Made by a program: the position numbers and the translations under genes. Positions 21,138 to 32,105 of a stretch of 64,000 nucleotides of DNA are shown piece after piece (positions within the stretch are counted from its first letter, which is position 1; every line of letters begins with the position of its first letter). The notes below the pieces were generated by a model. The model was not told where the DNA came from, ran no database searches, and worked only from the letters and a program-made list of their open reading frames with translations. The stretch is from Chalara sp. BL73 (Eukaryota > Ascomycota > Leotiomycetes > Helotiales). The stretch is from contig CAKJVC010000065.1 of assembly GCA_918026815.1 (NCBI GenBank), forward strand, positions 539,739 to 603,738. Reading direction: 5' to 3'.

Positions 21138-22144
21138 TCACTCAATATCAAAATCCTCATCTAATCTATCTGCTTTTTCATCATAAAGTTTACTAAGTGC
21201 TCTATGGTGGCCAGCAATCAACCTCATTCTTTCTGCCCTGCTCCGTCTTGGGTGTCTGATGTCAAAAGTTTCGAGTCGCTTCCTCTTCAACTTTACGGCT
21301 AAATACGGGTCAGTACATACCCGTAAATGAAGTTACAGGCCCGAAAACATACCTGGAAAATCTGGCTCGGGATCTTTGGCCAAGACAGTAGAGACAAGTG
21401 TAGGAGCAATTCGGCGTATCTTTTTCTTCGGCTCCAAAAGCTCGAGAAAAGAAGTACGATCAGAACCAAGAGAAATGTAATCATACTCGGCTGCATTTTG
21501 AATAGCTTGAGCAACAGATGCAGATGTAGCTTTTGGACCTTACGGGCCGTAAATATTAGTATCAAAGTCCCAAAAAGCATAATTAAAACTTACGGAATGA
21601 ACATCGAGCTCTTTCATTATTGTAATGGCAATTTCTACAGCTGCTATTCAAATATCTATCAACCGTAACGCATTGGGTCCAAACTCCTTTGCTATCTTTG
21701 CAATGATTACACTCTGTTTCTTGGACTTCTCCAACCAATTGGACTATGTATAATTCGAGATTTGAAGGACGAGAAAGATTTATAACGCGATTGGCGCGAA
21801 GAGAGGCAACTCGAAGAAAAGACATAGCAGAAAGTGAACGTATAGTAGCAGTAGATCGAAAGGGTACGGGTGGTAACGGGGCTGTAATGGGTCAATATGG
21901 CCCGTAATAAGCCGTAAAATCATTTGAACTTACTGACTTGCTCTGCTTTTTCTGGTAGTACTGCTTCTCCCGATGCCTCGTCTTCTGCTATCATTATTCG
22001 CTCTATTTCTTCGAGTGTCATTATTTCATTTTCGTGGTCTTTAGTATTAAGGGTTGGTGAAGCTAAATAACAGTCAATAATTTCAAATTAACAGGAGAAA
22101 AGACAGGAAAAATTAGTAGAGATGGAAAATAACATACTAGACAT
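21138..22144 (-). CDS. DUF3716-type cysteine-rich protein, 256 aa, within Helitron
   Basis: Five exons join with no stop and sum to exactly 257 codons: 22144-22138 (7 bases, ATG TCT A), 22062-21934, 21881-21594, 21538-21353 and 21298-21138. The introns are 75, 52, 55 and 54 bp, all GT..AG (GTATGT, GTAAGT, GTAAGT, GTATGT donors). The centre has C103-x2-C106, C116, C127-x2-C130-HYNN and RC139SFR, the pattern I know from fungal DUF3716, probably zinc-binding. The C terminus is basic then acidic (KRKRLETFD, ending DEDFDIE). Function is unknown; DNA or RNA binding is a guess. The gene lies downstream of the Helitron Rep/helicase gene on the same strand, inside the hexamer-rich zone, so it is probably carried by the element. 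It has none of the nonsense changes that fill its neighbour. Confidence 0.75.
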
Positions 22145-22463
22145 GGTAGAATATAGCAATTAGACTATTAGATATAAAAGGCAAAAGTGTTGTAGCTGTT
22201 AATGAAAGTTGTGGTTGTAGGGAAAGTTGGAAGTAATAAATATTACTTAAACCGAAATATTTATTGACCGCTTGCTAAAATGGGTTATTTAATCCGGCAG
22301 AATTCCTAAAATTTGGCTACCGCCTTTCAAATAAAAGGAAATAAAATCAAAAAGGAAAAATGTAAACAAAAAAATTGAATTTACAGGTAGCACTCTACGG
22401 GCTTACGGGTAGCGTTTTTGAGGTTTACGGCTTCTATATTAAGTAAACAGGGGATACAAAGTG
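22145..22463. other. Helitron 2 spacer and DUF3716 upstream region
   Basis: AT-rich spacer between the helicase C terminus and the DUF3716 start codon, probably that gene's promoter. TTACGG-type motifs lie near 22400-22430. Confidence 0.4.
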
Positions 22464-25400
22464 CTATTCAGCTTGTAAACTTCTATAAATCATGTCTAAA
22501 TCTCGATCTTTTCGAACTTGAGATTCCGAAGCTGCAAATCGATCAAATGAAAATGCAGTTTCAAACAGTATGCTTTGTAGGGATTTTACTCGTGATACTA
22601 CTACGTATAATAACCCAAGAGCATGTTTTCGATCTGACAGGTCTGTAACTACTCGAAGTAGTGTTAAACTCTGGCTTTTGTGAACTGTAAAAGCATATGC
22701 TAGCCGTAAAGGAAACTGCGTACGGGTACAAGATCTGCTATTTAAATCAAAATAACGTGTAACAAAGAAAACTGGAATTAAACCAGGGCCACAATCACCA
22801 AATTCTGGCCCGTTATAGTTATCGAACTTTACCAGTATAAAATCGGGCATGTCGTCAGCGTTTACGGGCCTAATTGGCCAGGAAATGTCTTGTACAACGC
22901 TTAGCGTGCCATTTACTAGCCCTATTTCCGTCCAGAGGTTTTGAGTCAATATTACTCGAGCTCCAATAGAAAAGCAAAGTTCAGCTGTTAGCCCTTCCGC
23001 TTTTTCATCTGTAGCATTAGCAGCACCAGCTCCTTAATGACGGGCCGTAATCTTTCTAACGGGCACGTTTAAGCCTGTAAGCTTATTGTAGTTGTATTCT
23101 AGCACTCGGATATTGGTAAAATACAACCGTAAAGCATCGTCGAACGTTGCAATTTCATCCGGAAAAAGCTGGTTTTGTACTCGACTAGATAACAACTTCC
23201 AGCTTTTTTCAGTTAAACTCGAGATACGTAACTCTTGTAATGCTAGTCGGAATTTGATCGAAGTAGCGTCTTCGCCTTGCTGGCGCATAACTTCTGTAAG
23301 ACGCAACGTACGGGTGAAAGATCGATAAACTCCTTGGCCAGCTATGGCCGCAACGTCCGTAACACTTGTAGCAAACAAAGCTTTTTCTCCAACAGGCAAT
23401 AGCTGAAAAAAATCACTACATATTAAAACGTTTAAACCGCCGAAACACATGTGAAAACAACGTGAAAAAATAAGCCGCAACCGCGAGTCTACTAAGGCAA
23501 GAGTTTTAAGGTCAATCATAGACTTTTCATCGATAATCAAAAAACGACAGTCTTGAAACAACGCTTGTAAAGCTTGTAAAGTGCTATCCGACAACTCCGA
23601 ACTTTGAGTTCTAACGAGCAACTTCAAAAAAGAATGCAAAGTTTTGCCTGCAAAGTTAAACGCAGCTACGCCCGTAGGAGCAGCTCGAATTACTGGATTT
23701 AGTTTATTAGCACGCTTAGCTAGCTGTTGCACCCGTGAACAAGCTTTTTGCAGCGTAAAAGTCTTTCCGGATCCAGCAAAGCCGTCAACGTTCAAAAGAA
23801 GCGGCTGTACATAATCCTTAAGCCCCGTAGCAACAGCTAGCTCCGCTATATACTGAAGTACGATAGCGTTATATAGCTTTTTCTGTTGAAAGTTTAGCTG
23901 GCTGACTGTCGACGAAACATCTACCGCTAAATCAACCACATTTTCGGCCAAGGTTTGGCCTCAAATTTCTCGAGTAACGCTGTAACGACCCGTATGAGCT
24001 GACTAATCGTATTGGCGATCTAAAGATCGGGAGCCTAAGTCGTTCGCTGTATCATGTCGAAGAATTGCACCTGGTTGTAACCGTCTAGCAAACAGCTCAA
24101 AGTCGGCGGCAGCAACATTATCTTCCGGTTCACGCTCGAGCTCAATATCGCTAGCATCAGTATCAGTATCGGAATCTGAATGATCTGGATCCGTATAAAA
24201 GTTTTCCGGGTGAACGTGAAATGCTTAACAAGCCTGATACGCGTCAACATACGAATCAAAAGACCGCCCGTCAAAAGTTAACAGGTCTGTAAAAGAAGTG
24301 AACGGGTGATAAAGCATCAGCTTTACTCGGCAGTAGTCTGGATACGTATTCGCAAACGCGTTATTGGGGTACCGAGGAAAGTAATTAATCACCCGTAACG
24401 CAGCTCTAGGTCGAAGTCGCCATGTAAGCCAGTTCCATTGTCGTAAACAGGTGAACAACGACAAGTTGGCTATTTGTAGGCTGTGTTGAGAATTGGTGGT
24501 GTAGCCCACCCGTAAGGCATGGGCCATACCTCATGTGATAGCTTAGTCATCAGTGAAAGGGTCGCACCCCTTTTACTGAGCACCTCTGTAGAGCTCCTCA
24601 ATCAATCAATCCATTCTCCCTGAACCACTGCAATTGGGCAGACCTTGCGTACAGCACAAGCTTCCCTTCCCCAAGTTGACTGTGGTCAACTTAGCATACT
24701 TATTTTAATAGGCTGGTATTTCCACTATCCGTAATACGATCCATATATCGTTCTAAAGAGGAGCGTGCGGTGGTAACTTTTCCGTTGTCAACGATTATAC
24801 AATCGCGGCAGTCGCTTTCCGGGCCACAATTCAAATTTACAACTGTTCTTGTTGATTTTTGATGTGGAAAATCTAAAAGGATGTGTGAAACCTCTTAAGC
24901 TGACCAGTCGCGTTCCGCAATTAGCTTATTTAACAGCTTCGATACAAAAGACAATAGCGGTGCGCGGTCGTTAACATATAGAAGGATTTGTGATTGGATT
25001 TCAGTGTAAGAGAGTAATGACTTTTCCGGCTTTGATACGTACTTTCCAATGTATAACAAAACCGCATGAAGACTTGTAGGAGGTTGGATATCTGTATTAG
25101 CTAGCCAACCAAGAGTAATTACGGGCGAGCATTGGTTCAGATTAGCCTGGTTTCGGGCCGGAGCAAAAAGCCAACTTTTGTGATTAACATCTGTAGTTAC
25201 AGACGCTTCTAGCTGCAACGGGCGAAAGAAAAAGAACCGGCAATACGGCGCGGTAGCTCCTTTTTTTTGCCGTAAACAATAAGAAGGGCTACACTGTGAA
25301 TAGAGCTGGAGTCGATTCAACAGAGCCGCAAACTGATCCGTAGAGTTACGAACGTCTTCCGGGCATAAAAAAGCTGGGTTTCGAGCGTCAAGCGCCCGTG

Positions 25401-27339
25401 ACTGATCCGGATTCCATGCGGTAATTTTACCGCTCCAAAAGCCAGCAAATACAGCCTGTAGCTCTGGAGTTGACACGTTTAACAACAGTGCGGTAGGCAC
25501 TCAATACAACCCATGAGAATGGCCAGAACCCCGAGATTGCCACTCGGCACGTCGCTAATAGTCCGTAACGCCAAAATAGGGCTGTAATACATGCGTATAA
25601 AAGGCGCTAAGCCGTAGCTCTAAGTAAGCAGCGACAATATAAGGATTTTCCTGAACGTTTTTCTATGCTAACGCATATCGAACGCGGTCATTCCCAGTAA
25701 AATAAGTCGGGAACTCAGGCATATAGCGATGCAAATCATACTACTGCATATCTGCACAGCTGAACGTTATAAATACGAGTGACATTTCGCCCGAAAGAAA
25801 GCGAGCATAGGCCTGTAAGCTATTGGAATGATTTCGCCAAAAAGGCCGTGTGCCAACTAACGGAGTACCAACACGCACTATATGAGCAACTAGCGTGTTA
25901 TCAGCCTGTAAAGCTTCAACTAACTCTTCACGGCTAAGACTTTTAAGCGTCGATCCTTTAGAAACGTAAAACCGAGCTTGAGCATCAGCTCGGCGGCGCA
26001 TAATAAGGTTGAAAATAAAGAAGCGCCATCGTAGATAACGGCCGAACCGTCCATCGTGAAAGCACATCAAGTGACGGGCGTATTCTTTCAAGCTAACTTC
26101 TCGTAGTCGAGAAGAGTTGAAGTCAGCTTGACCCGTAGGATACAACGTTAAGAAAGCCATACTCATAATACGCTCTCTTCCGGCTGCTTCGTCGATTGGT
26201 GTTATTCTAACTGAAGAAGCAGAAACCCGTAAATTGCTACCTGCAAACTCGTGTAAGATTTGTTCCGTAATTGTTTCGGTGGTTTCAAGATTAAGAACCA
26301 TTGAAGCCGCAGGTAACGGAGAAAGAGCGTTATTGTCTACGTCGGCATTTCGTTCTTCCGGGTCGTCAAAGCTGGAAAGGTCATCTACGACCCGTAACGT
26401 AAAAGAAATATCACCGTCGTCAAGTAAAGCGTCTAGCCGTGCTGGAGAAATAACGATATGCCGGTAGTCGGGGTTGCAACGCTTTAAATATCGAAGCCAA
26501 GCCAGAACGTTGCTTTTGCGGACACGAAAATCGGAGCGAAATTGATGTTGATACCTGGAAAAAGAACCCGTACTTGGCCGTAAAAGAACAATATCAAGCT
26601 CCGTAGGTAAATTGAGGAGAATGTCAACGGTTTTGACTATGCTTTGCATAAAGCTCACGCAGTGGCCGGAGTAGTGATATTGATAGCCACGATATCGAAA
26701 CACTATCATTTGAACGTGTGCCCGAGCAATAATCATTTCTTCAAGCTGAGTAAGCTGAAGCAAGTGTTCTGGTACTTCCCCCGGGTCCATTTCGTTGTTT
26801 ACGGATAACAAATATGGCCTATTCGTTTTTTTGTCGTGCAAAATACACCTGCGGCAAATTTCACCTTGCAACCCCATTGTAAACCACCGCTCTTTGCAAC
26901 GAGAACAATACTCCATTTGTATATCCGCCATAGCACGGTTGAACTTTTGTATGAACTGCCATTCGTGTATAGGCAAAAATCCAGGATTCGAGGACAAAGA
27001 GCTTGAAGAAGGAGAAGGAGGAGAAGAAGGAGGAGGAAAAGAAGAAAGAGGAGGAGAAGGAGGAGGAGGAGAAGGACGACGACGACGATTCGGATAAGGA
27101 TTCGGAAGATTCGAAGAAAGTAGGTTTACCGGCTCTAACGGCTCTTGTAGGCGCTGTTTTTTAGAACGAGAATTAGCATCTGTGGCCCGTAAAGCTCTCT
27201 TCGACTTAGCCTTGTCTCGACATTTATAGCACGAAGCAAACTTTCGATATCCCTTTTGAGCTTCGTTCGTAATACCATTCTGTAAAAAATCGACCAATGG
27301 CCACCGATTCCAGCAAGTATTGCAATATAAAAAGCTCAT
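22464..27339 (-). pseudogene. Helitron Rep / Pif1-like helicase, broken by nonsense changes
   Basis: Starts at the ATG at 27339 (MSFLYCNTCWNRWP) with a Cys-rich N terminus, a Pro/Ser-rich linker (27110-26990), a second CxxC cluster and the Helitron N-terminal region (27000-25740). The rolling-circle block is near 25530 (WQSRGSGHSHGLYW, His-x-His). The region ERDWSA follows at 24900, then LRPRAALRVINYFPRYP (24400) and a Pif1-like helicase with Walker A GFAGSGKT (23780), Walker B FLIIDEKSM (23525), and near 22680 YAFTVHKSQSLTL. The frame is interrupted by TAG near 25738, 25662 and 25548, TGA near 25502, TAA near 24895, 24228 and 23034, plus TAG and TGA near 24000-23960. All lie where Trp, Gln or Arg codons fit and a single transition suffices. 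An insertion or intron near 24490-24700 shifts the frame. The element once encoded everything for rolling-circle transposition; this copy cannot. Confidence 0.88.
24495..24700 (-). other. Insertion or intron interrupting the Helitron helicase gene
   Basis: About 200 bp lie between coding text ending MDRITDSGN and text resuming at LFTCLRQWNWLTW, and the frame changes across it. A possible intron (GTATGC donor, CACAG acceptor, read on the minus strand) would fit; so would a small insertion. I could not decide between them. Confidence 0.4.
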
Positions 27340-27554
27340 TGAAACGATTGAACCGTAAATCCTTTTGCAAAGCTGTAGAATAGACGTTGTATGGAAGCTA
27401 GAGCGTGGTTCGATTTCGATGTTTTTTTATTAGCCTAACAACGCCAAGGCGCTAAACACGTGCTTTACAGCCATAGAATCTACGGCTATAAAATCGATAG
27501 GATTGAACGCAGGAAACTTTGTATTAAAGCTGTAGAATCAAGCTATAGAATCAA

Positions 27555-27653
27555 TTTTACTATATAGGGGGGCGGTGCCCCCCTTAACCCCCCCTTCACG
27601 TGAATTTTTACTATATGGGGGGGCGCTGCCCCCCTCAACCCCCCTTTCACGTG
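27555..27653. repeat. Two tandem 50-bp units, each with a G6/C6 hairpin
   Basis: TTTTACTATATAGGGGGGCG..CCCCCC..CACGTGA (27555-27603) and TTTTACTATATGGGGGGGCG..CCCCC..CACGTG (27606-27653) are near-identical direct repeats. Each can fold into a short, very stable GC hairpin and ends in CACGTG. They lie upstream of the Helitron Rep gene, near the proposed 5' end, and might be subterminal binding or promoter sites. The function is inferred. Confidence 0.7.
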
Positions 27654-27853
27654 CTATTTCACGTGACAGAACTTTCTCTCAGCCAATCATCTTGCCAAGA
27701 CTTGCCAAGAAACGCTCAGGCTTTTTTTGAACCGTAAGTAGAGAAAAGCAAGCTTTTCAATAATTAGCCTTGGCGCATCCCCTTCATTGCTCGGCGCTGG
27801 TCGTGACCCGTCTCTAGTCCCAGCAATCTTCACCTTATTCTTTCCAAGTCAAT

Positions 27854-28759
27854 ATGACCGGACTCGGCTGGACATATGAATATCTATGTGAAGTTATCCC
27901 TATTCTCACTCGTAACTCGTCATTGCCTACGAATGCGGCCGATCTTAATCCTATCATCAAACAATTTCTTACGACCTATCCCGGCTCCTCCATCTCTGGT
28001 GTAGGGGGCCATTCTGTTTTACTCTCAATTACCGACGACATTATAGCAAAAGTGTCTCTCAAGCCTGGTGATTGGCGCGTCAGCCATGAGCAATCCATCT
28101 TCGAGTTGCTTGATCGAACGCCATCCCCGCACATTGTTCAAACCTTCCTTCGCTGTCCCGATATCACTTTCATGGAACGCCTCAAAGATGGAACGCTTTA
28201 CGAACGCATAAGCATGGTCAACACGTCACGCCCTATTATTCAGTGGATGCAACAACTCTCAGAAGCAGCCGCATGTTTAGAATCACACGGACACGTACAC
28301 GGCGATATCAACCCCCGCAACATTCTTTTCAATAAAGATCAGCTTAAGCTGGTCGATTTTGATCATTCTATTAAGATTGGAGACGATCTTGATGTTGGTT
28401 ACGAACCATACGTCCGAAGCCGCAAAAGGGGAGAAATTGGTGGGGATTACGGCATCGCTGGGCCAAGCACGGAGCAATTTGCATTAGGATCGATCTTTTG
28501 GTTTATGACCAGAGGCACGGAGCTCTATCATGAACTGGAAGGGCCAGAACAAGTGAGCCGTTTGATGAATTGCCAATTCCCAGCTACAGACCCCCAAGAT
28601 CCGATTGACAACATTATTAGCGATTGCTGGCTAGGAAAGTTTGAGTCAATCGCAGAGGTCTCTAGGCGCGTCCGAGAAGTTGCAACATTTGACGAAGCTT
28701 ATCAGGCAAGAAAGAAGGAATGTGAACAGTACTATCAGCTCCTTAAAACTCAGGGTTGA
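27854..28759 (+). CDS. Protein-kinase-like protein, 301 aa
   Basis: Single-exon protein with a eukaryotic protein-kinase fold. The candidate ATP-binding lysine is in IIAKVS (K66) and the hinge is FMER (107-109). The catalytic loop is HVHGDINPRNILF, with D151 and N156, and the metal-binding loop is LVDFD (D168), a variant of DFG. The HGD form of HRD and the small size match a family of fungal stand-alone kinases often annotated as serine/threonine kinase-like or aminoglycoside-phosphotransferase-like; the substrate is unknown. Lys, Asp, Asn and Asp are all present, so activity is plausible. The start is about 110 bp beyond the proposed Helitron end and the frame is undamaged. Whether it travels with the Helitron cannot be told. 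Confidence 0.8.
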   Translation: MTGLGWTYEYLCEVIPILTRNSSLPTNAADLNPIIKQFLTTYPGSSISGVGGHSVLLSITDDIIAKVSLKPGDWRVSHEQSIFELLDRTPSPHIVQTFLRCPDITFMERLKDGTLYERISMVNTSRPIIQWMQQLSEAAACLESHGHVHGDINPRNILFNKDQLKLVDFDHSIKIGDDLDVGYEPYVRSRKRGEIGGDYGIAGPSTEQFALGSIFWFMTRGTELYHELEGPEQVSRLMNCQFPATDPQDPIDNIISDCWLGKFESIAEVSRRVREVATFDEAYQARKKECEQYYQLLKTQG

Positions 28760-28843
28760 TAGCAGTCGTGTCAATATAGGTCTTGCCGAGTTGAGACAAC
28801 AAAGCATAATATTCCTCAGTGACAATATTAACATTGAAGGTAT

Positions 28844-29064
28844 TGTTGATATGAGTGAATAGCACACCGCGCGAGGCACTGACCACATGGATGTATTATA
28901 GCTCTCGTACGTAGATTAGCACTTAGAATGAACAAGAACAAGTCAACCACCTGCAACGAGCATAATAGCACTGTGCTGCGATTGAGGTGCTATGTGCCCC
29001 GTGGGTAACCGACTTAAGCAATTTTAAGTCATCAGTACGAAGAAGTATCATGGAAAGTGATATA
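28844..29064. repeat. Dispersed repeat D, copy 1
   Basis: About 220 bp from TGTTGATATGAGTG to AAGTGATATA, closely related to 39769-39988 and, reversed, to about 31895-32105. It is LTR-like in size and ends, but no target duplication is visible. Many differences between copies are transitions. Confidence 0.6.
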
Positions 29065-29149
29065 AAAAGTTATTGTTGGTAGCTATGTGTATGTAGTTAT
29101 GATCATGTGACCAGCACCTGAAACAGTGGGACCTCGACCCTACTCAACT

Positions 29150-29262
29150 CCGTAGAACTAGAGCTGTAGAGTTAAGAATGAATCAACGAATACTAGAACC
29201 ACACCAGCAAGAGCGTAACCAATAGCTACTACGCCTTTTGCTACGTGGTAAGTATTCCGACA
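29150..29262 (+). mobile_element. Partial solo LTR, family LTR-C
   Basis: The right part of the LTR-C sequence seen complete at 45833-46019 and 48456-48640: CAACGAATACTAGAACCAC through GGTAAGTATTCCGACA. The left part is missing or eroded. Confidence 0.55.
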
Positions 29263-31375
29263 GTTATTGATGATGTCTAGCCCCTGGCTTGTGATTTTAT
29301 GCATAACAAGGCAAGGAAGCCCACACAAATGGGAGTCAACAACGAATGGGCTAATACCAGCATGACAGGTGACTCATACTTATACTCCCGGGATATGACT
29401 CACAGTGAATGCAGAACGAACAACAGCCAACTACATCGTGCGCAGCAACAGCATTCATCCTCACCTCAAGTAAGCCCTCATTTTTGCGGCGCTGCTCTCT
29501 CAACAACATTCGCTGGTGCTTATGCAGCCATCCAGACAATATAATCGGTATCACACATTAGAGTAGCATATAAATATAATCTTGCCATCGGATGGTTTGA
29601 ATTTCATGGAGCAGAACTCCTTAAAATGGTACCGATCTGTGTCATCATTGATAACCAGTGAGTGGCCGCTAAAGAGCGTAACTATATCTTGCAAATCATT
29701 GCTAAGAAAGACAACGCCTCCTACAAATCTCAGCGCTTTACCCTTTGCCCTCTGTACGTTTCTATCATACGATTATAGATTTTACAAAGTCGGTAACTCT
29801 TAAGCAAATAGAACATGTGCTGGAACGATTATGCGCCGCAGAGAATGAGATGCGGTCACAAGGGCCCTGACGCTTTAGTGCAAACAAGACCCTGCGGACA
29901 GAATCCGTGTGTGACAGGTGGCACACCCCAGGACAATTGGCTTGCTAGCACCGCCAAGCGAGAACCTTGCGAAGACTGCAAGGCTGATGGGACTTGGGTC
30001 CTAAAGGCTGGTAGCACAAACACATGGGAAAAAGCCTAAGGGAACTAGGGTCGTCGATAGCAACGTTAGAGCTTCTGAGTGGTGGGGGCCTCTCAGTATC
30101 ACACGTTCATTCATTGAGACCAGCCTTGGGATACACGATCACTTGTTGTCTAACTCCTTATCTACTATATACAAATCTGTGGCGGAGAAGTGTGTTTCTT
30201 GTGGCGTCTACTAGGATCATTGGTAGCCGCTTCTGTTTTATGTCTGTGTCCTATACTTTCATTCATACCTCAGCATTTTGGCTCTTGGAGCCCCAGTCCT
30301 TCTGCCTCTATGAGGTGTGTGGACTGTTCCATCGTAGTAGCATAGTATCATGGTGTAGGATAGCTGTACGAAATTCGGTTCCCCATAAGGTTCGAGCCGT
30401 TGTCTCGGTCGTGATCGACGAAAAAGATGATGCTATTCCACTCGAAGGTTCGCCGTCATGTGATGTCCTGGACTGGAGGCGATGGGCCAATCCTAAACCC
30501 ATTTATAGCTAGGATGCGAAGTCCCAGGGCTATAATTACTGCATGAACTTCATTTGCGTCTCTGTTTGCGGCAAAGAAAGTTGCCAAATAACGTAGTGAT
30601 ACTCTGGTGATAGCCTCGGCGCAATGTACTAGCATCGAAAATCGAAGCTGGAACTCAACCTCGATTGCCTAACATGTAGGACCATCGGTATTATCTCTAG
30701 ATGACCGAGCATACATTAATACCGTCGACCCACTACCTCACCAATCTCCCGGCCTCGTATACATATGCAACATATCCCCCCAACATTCCTAAGTCGAATG
30801 GTCGTGATATTGTCGCGGTACGCTTCTTCCTAACAGAGATCACCACGGATGTAATAAATAATCTTCAAGATCACTTCCTAGAGTCTGACGATCTTTTTGG
30901 TAACCGGTCGATACGGAGAGTTTGATACGGATGTAGTACTGGCACTTCCTGTGATCTGCTTCAAGTCTTGCGACCGGCACAGCAGGATGTTTGGCTGGCG
31001 ATCTCAATAAGAGAAGTCAGCATGTGCTAAGATGTCAAGTGGCGGAAGCCCTTCAAGTCAAAATGCCCAAACAGCAAACTCGAGTACTTCAGGCATGGCT
31101 TGTGAGAACTGCGCGTCTGCTTTCTCGCCGACATCGCCTCGAATCAACTGCATACTCACCCAGCCCGTAACCCCGATGTGAAGGAATCTGAATGTGGGGC
31201 GGGGATTGAACTGGGCCAGGGATAAAGGCTTTATCGGGAGCTCAGGGGAAAGCCTAGGCCGTTTATCAACCGGAACAGTGCCTCACTCACCAAGCCATTC
31301 AACAGACAGGCGACTCCAAGACAATTGAGGTTGCATTTCTCCAACAGAGCCAGATAGGCCTCTCACTCAACCGAA
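29263..31375. other. No recognisable gene
   Basis: About 2.1 kb with only short frames. A Cys-rich stretch at 29815-30039 (MRCGHKGPD, RPCGQNPC, EPCEDCKADGTW) could be an exon relic of a zinc-binding protein, but I cannot place it. A 74-codon frame at 30701-30925 matches nothing I know. Confidence 0.4.
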
Positions 31376-31661
31376 TGTGCCTTGGGTCAAGAAAACTACT
31401 GAATTAGAAGAAGAGAGTCAGGCCCTTTAGAGAGTATGGGGTAAAACGAGTCAATTGCTGAAGGCTGTAGAATATGAACTACAGGAGAGAATCTCTCTAC
31501 TTATAGAGGTGTGATACTCACACTGTGAGTATCACATACGACGTAATGCATACGTCAGTAGATTCATCATTGAAAGCAAAAGTACGTATGCATCTTGCGC
31601 AAGCATACCTACAACTTCCTCAATAGGCTAGGTATGATTCTTAGGCCTAGCCTGTTCAACA
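31376..31661 (-). mobile_element. Possible LTR fragment with perfect palindrome
   Basis: On the minus strand the sequence begins TGTTGAACAGGC at 31661 and has a TATAAG box (CTCTATAAGTAGAG). A 27-bp perfect palindrome lies at 31510-31536 (13-base arms TGTGATACTCACA around one base). A TGTTGAA start and a TATA-like box suggest a 5' LTR of a Copia-type element, but I found no second LTR, far end or target duplication. Confidence 0.4.
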
Positions 31662-31894
31662 CCATCCGTGCCTGGCCGTTTCCTGTCTACCTACCTAGGC
31701 AGCCTTTAACTTTATTTTGGTTCTCATACCGCCGAGAAGTCTAGTAGCCGGGCTCGAAAAGATCCGTTTGGTGGTTTGCTTTTGACTTCCCGACCTTCGC
31801 CCCGGTTTACATTTGCTTCTCTGCGGCTCGCCGCTGCTGTTAGGATCGCCGCTGTCAGACTTGCCCTCGCCCGCTTGAGCTTTCAAATCTTCGA

Positions 31895-32105
31895 ACGCAC
31901 GTGTTTTTATCACTCTGTGATACTTCTTGGTTTTCGATAACTTGTATTCGCTCAAGTCGGTTACCCACGTGGCACGTAGCACCGCGATCTCTGCGCAGTG
32001 CTAGTATGCTCGCTCGTTGTAGGTGGCTGGCTTGTTCTTGATTCATTCTAAATTCTAATCTACGTACAAGAGCTATATTTATCCATGTGGTCCGTGTGGA
32101 CCTCG
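31895..32105 (-). repeat. Dispersed repeat D, copy 3 (reverse)
   Basis: The reverse strand matches repeat D across its central blocks (GACCACATGGAT, CGTAGATTAG, ACTGCGC..GAGATCGCGGTGCTACGTGCC, GAAGTATCACAG). It is opposite to copies 1 and 2. Short frames on the minus strand here (31695-32046) derive largely from the repeat. Confidence 0.6.

Larger units (their letters stand above)
20531..27744 (-). mobile_element. Helitron, family 2 (proposed ends)
   Basis: Contains the Rep/helicase pseudogene (22464-27339), an intact DUF3716 gene (21138-22144) and dense TTACGG/CCGTAA hexamers from about 20873 to 27732. Read on the minus strand, the proposed 3' end is CTAA (20531-20534), preceded within 1-2 bases by a 12-bp hairpin (stem 20536-20547 with 20566-20577). 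A possible 5' end is TCTCTACTTACGG at about 27744. A TC start, a CTRR end and a hairpin near the 3' end are Helitron marks. Both termini are inference and should be treated as approximate. Confidence 0.5.

Noticed and set aside
21299..21580. Hydrophobic minus-strand frame (LLVLIVLLFSSFW) as a membrane protein
   Set aside because: The spliced DUF3716 gene uses another frame through here, with good splice sites on both sides.
24540..24600. Possible tRNA-like or SINE promoter sequence in the Helitron interruption
   Set aside because: I could not fold a cloverleaf or find convincing A and B boxes.
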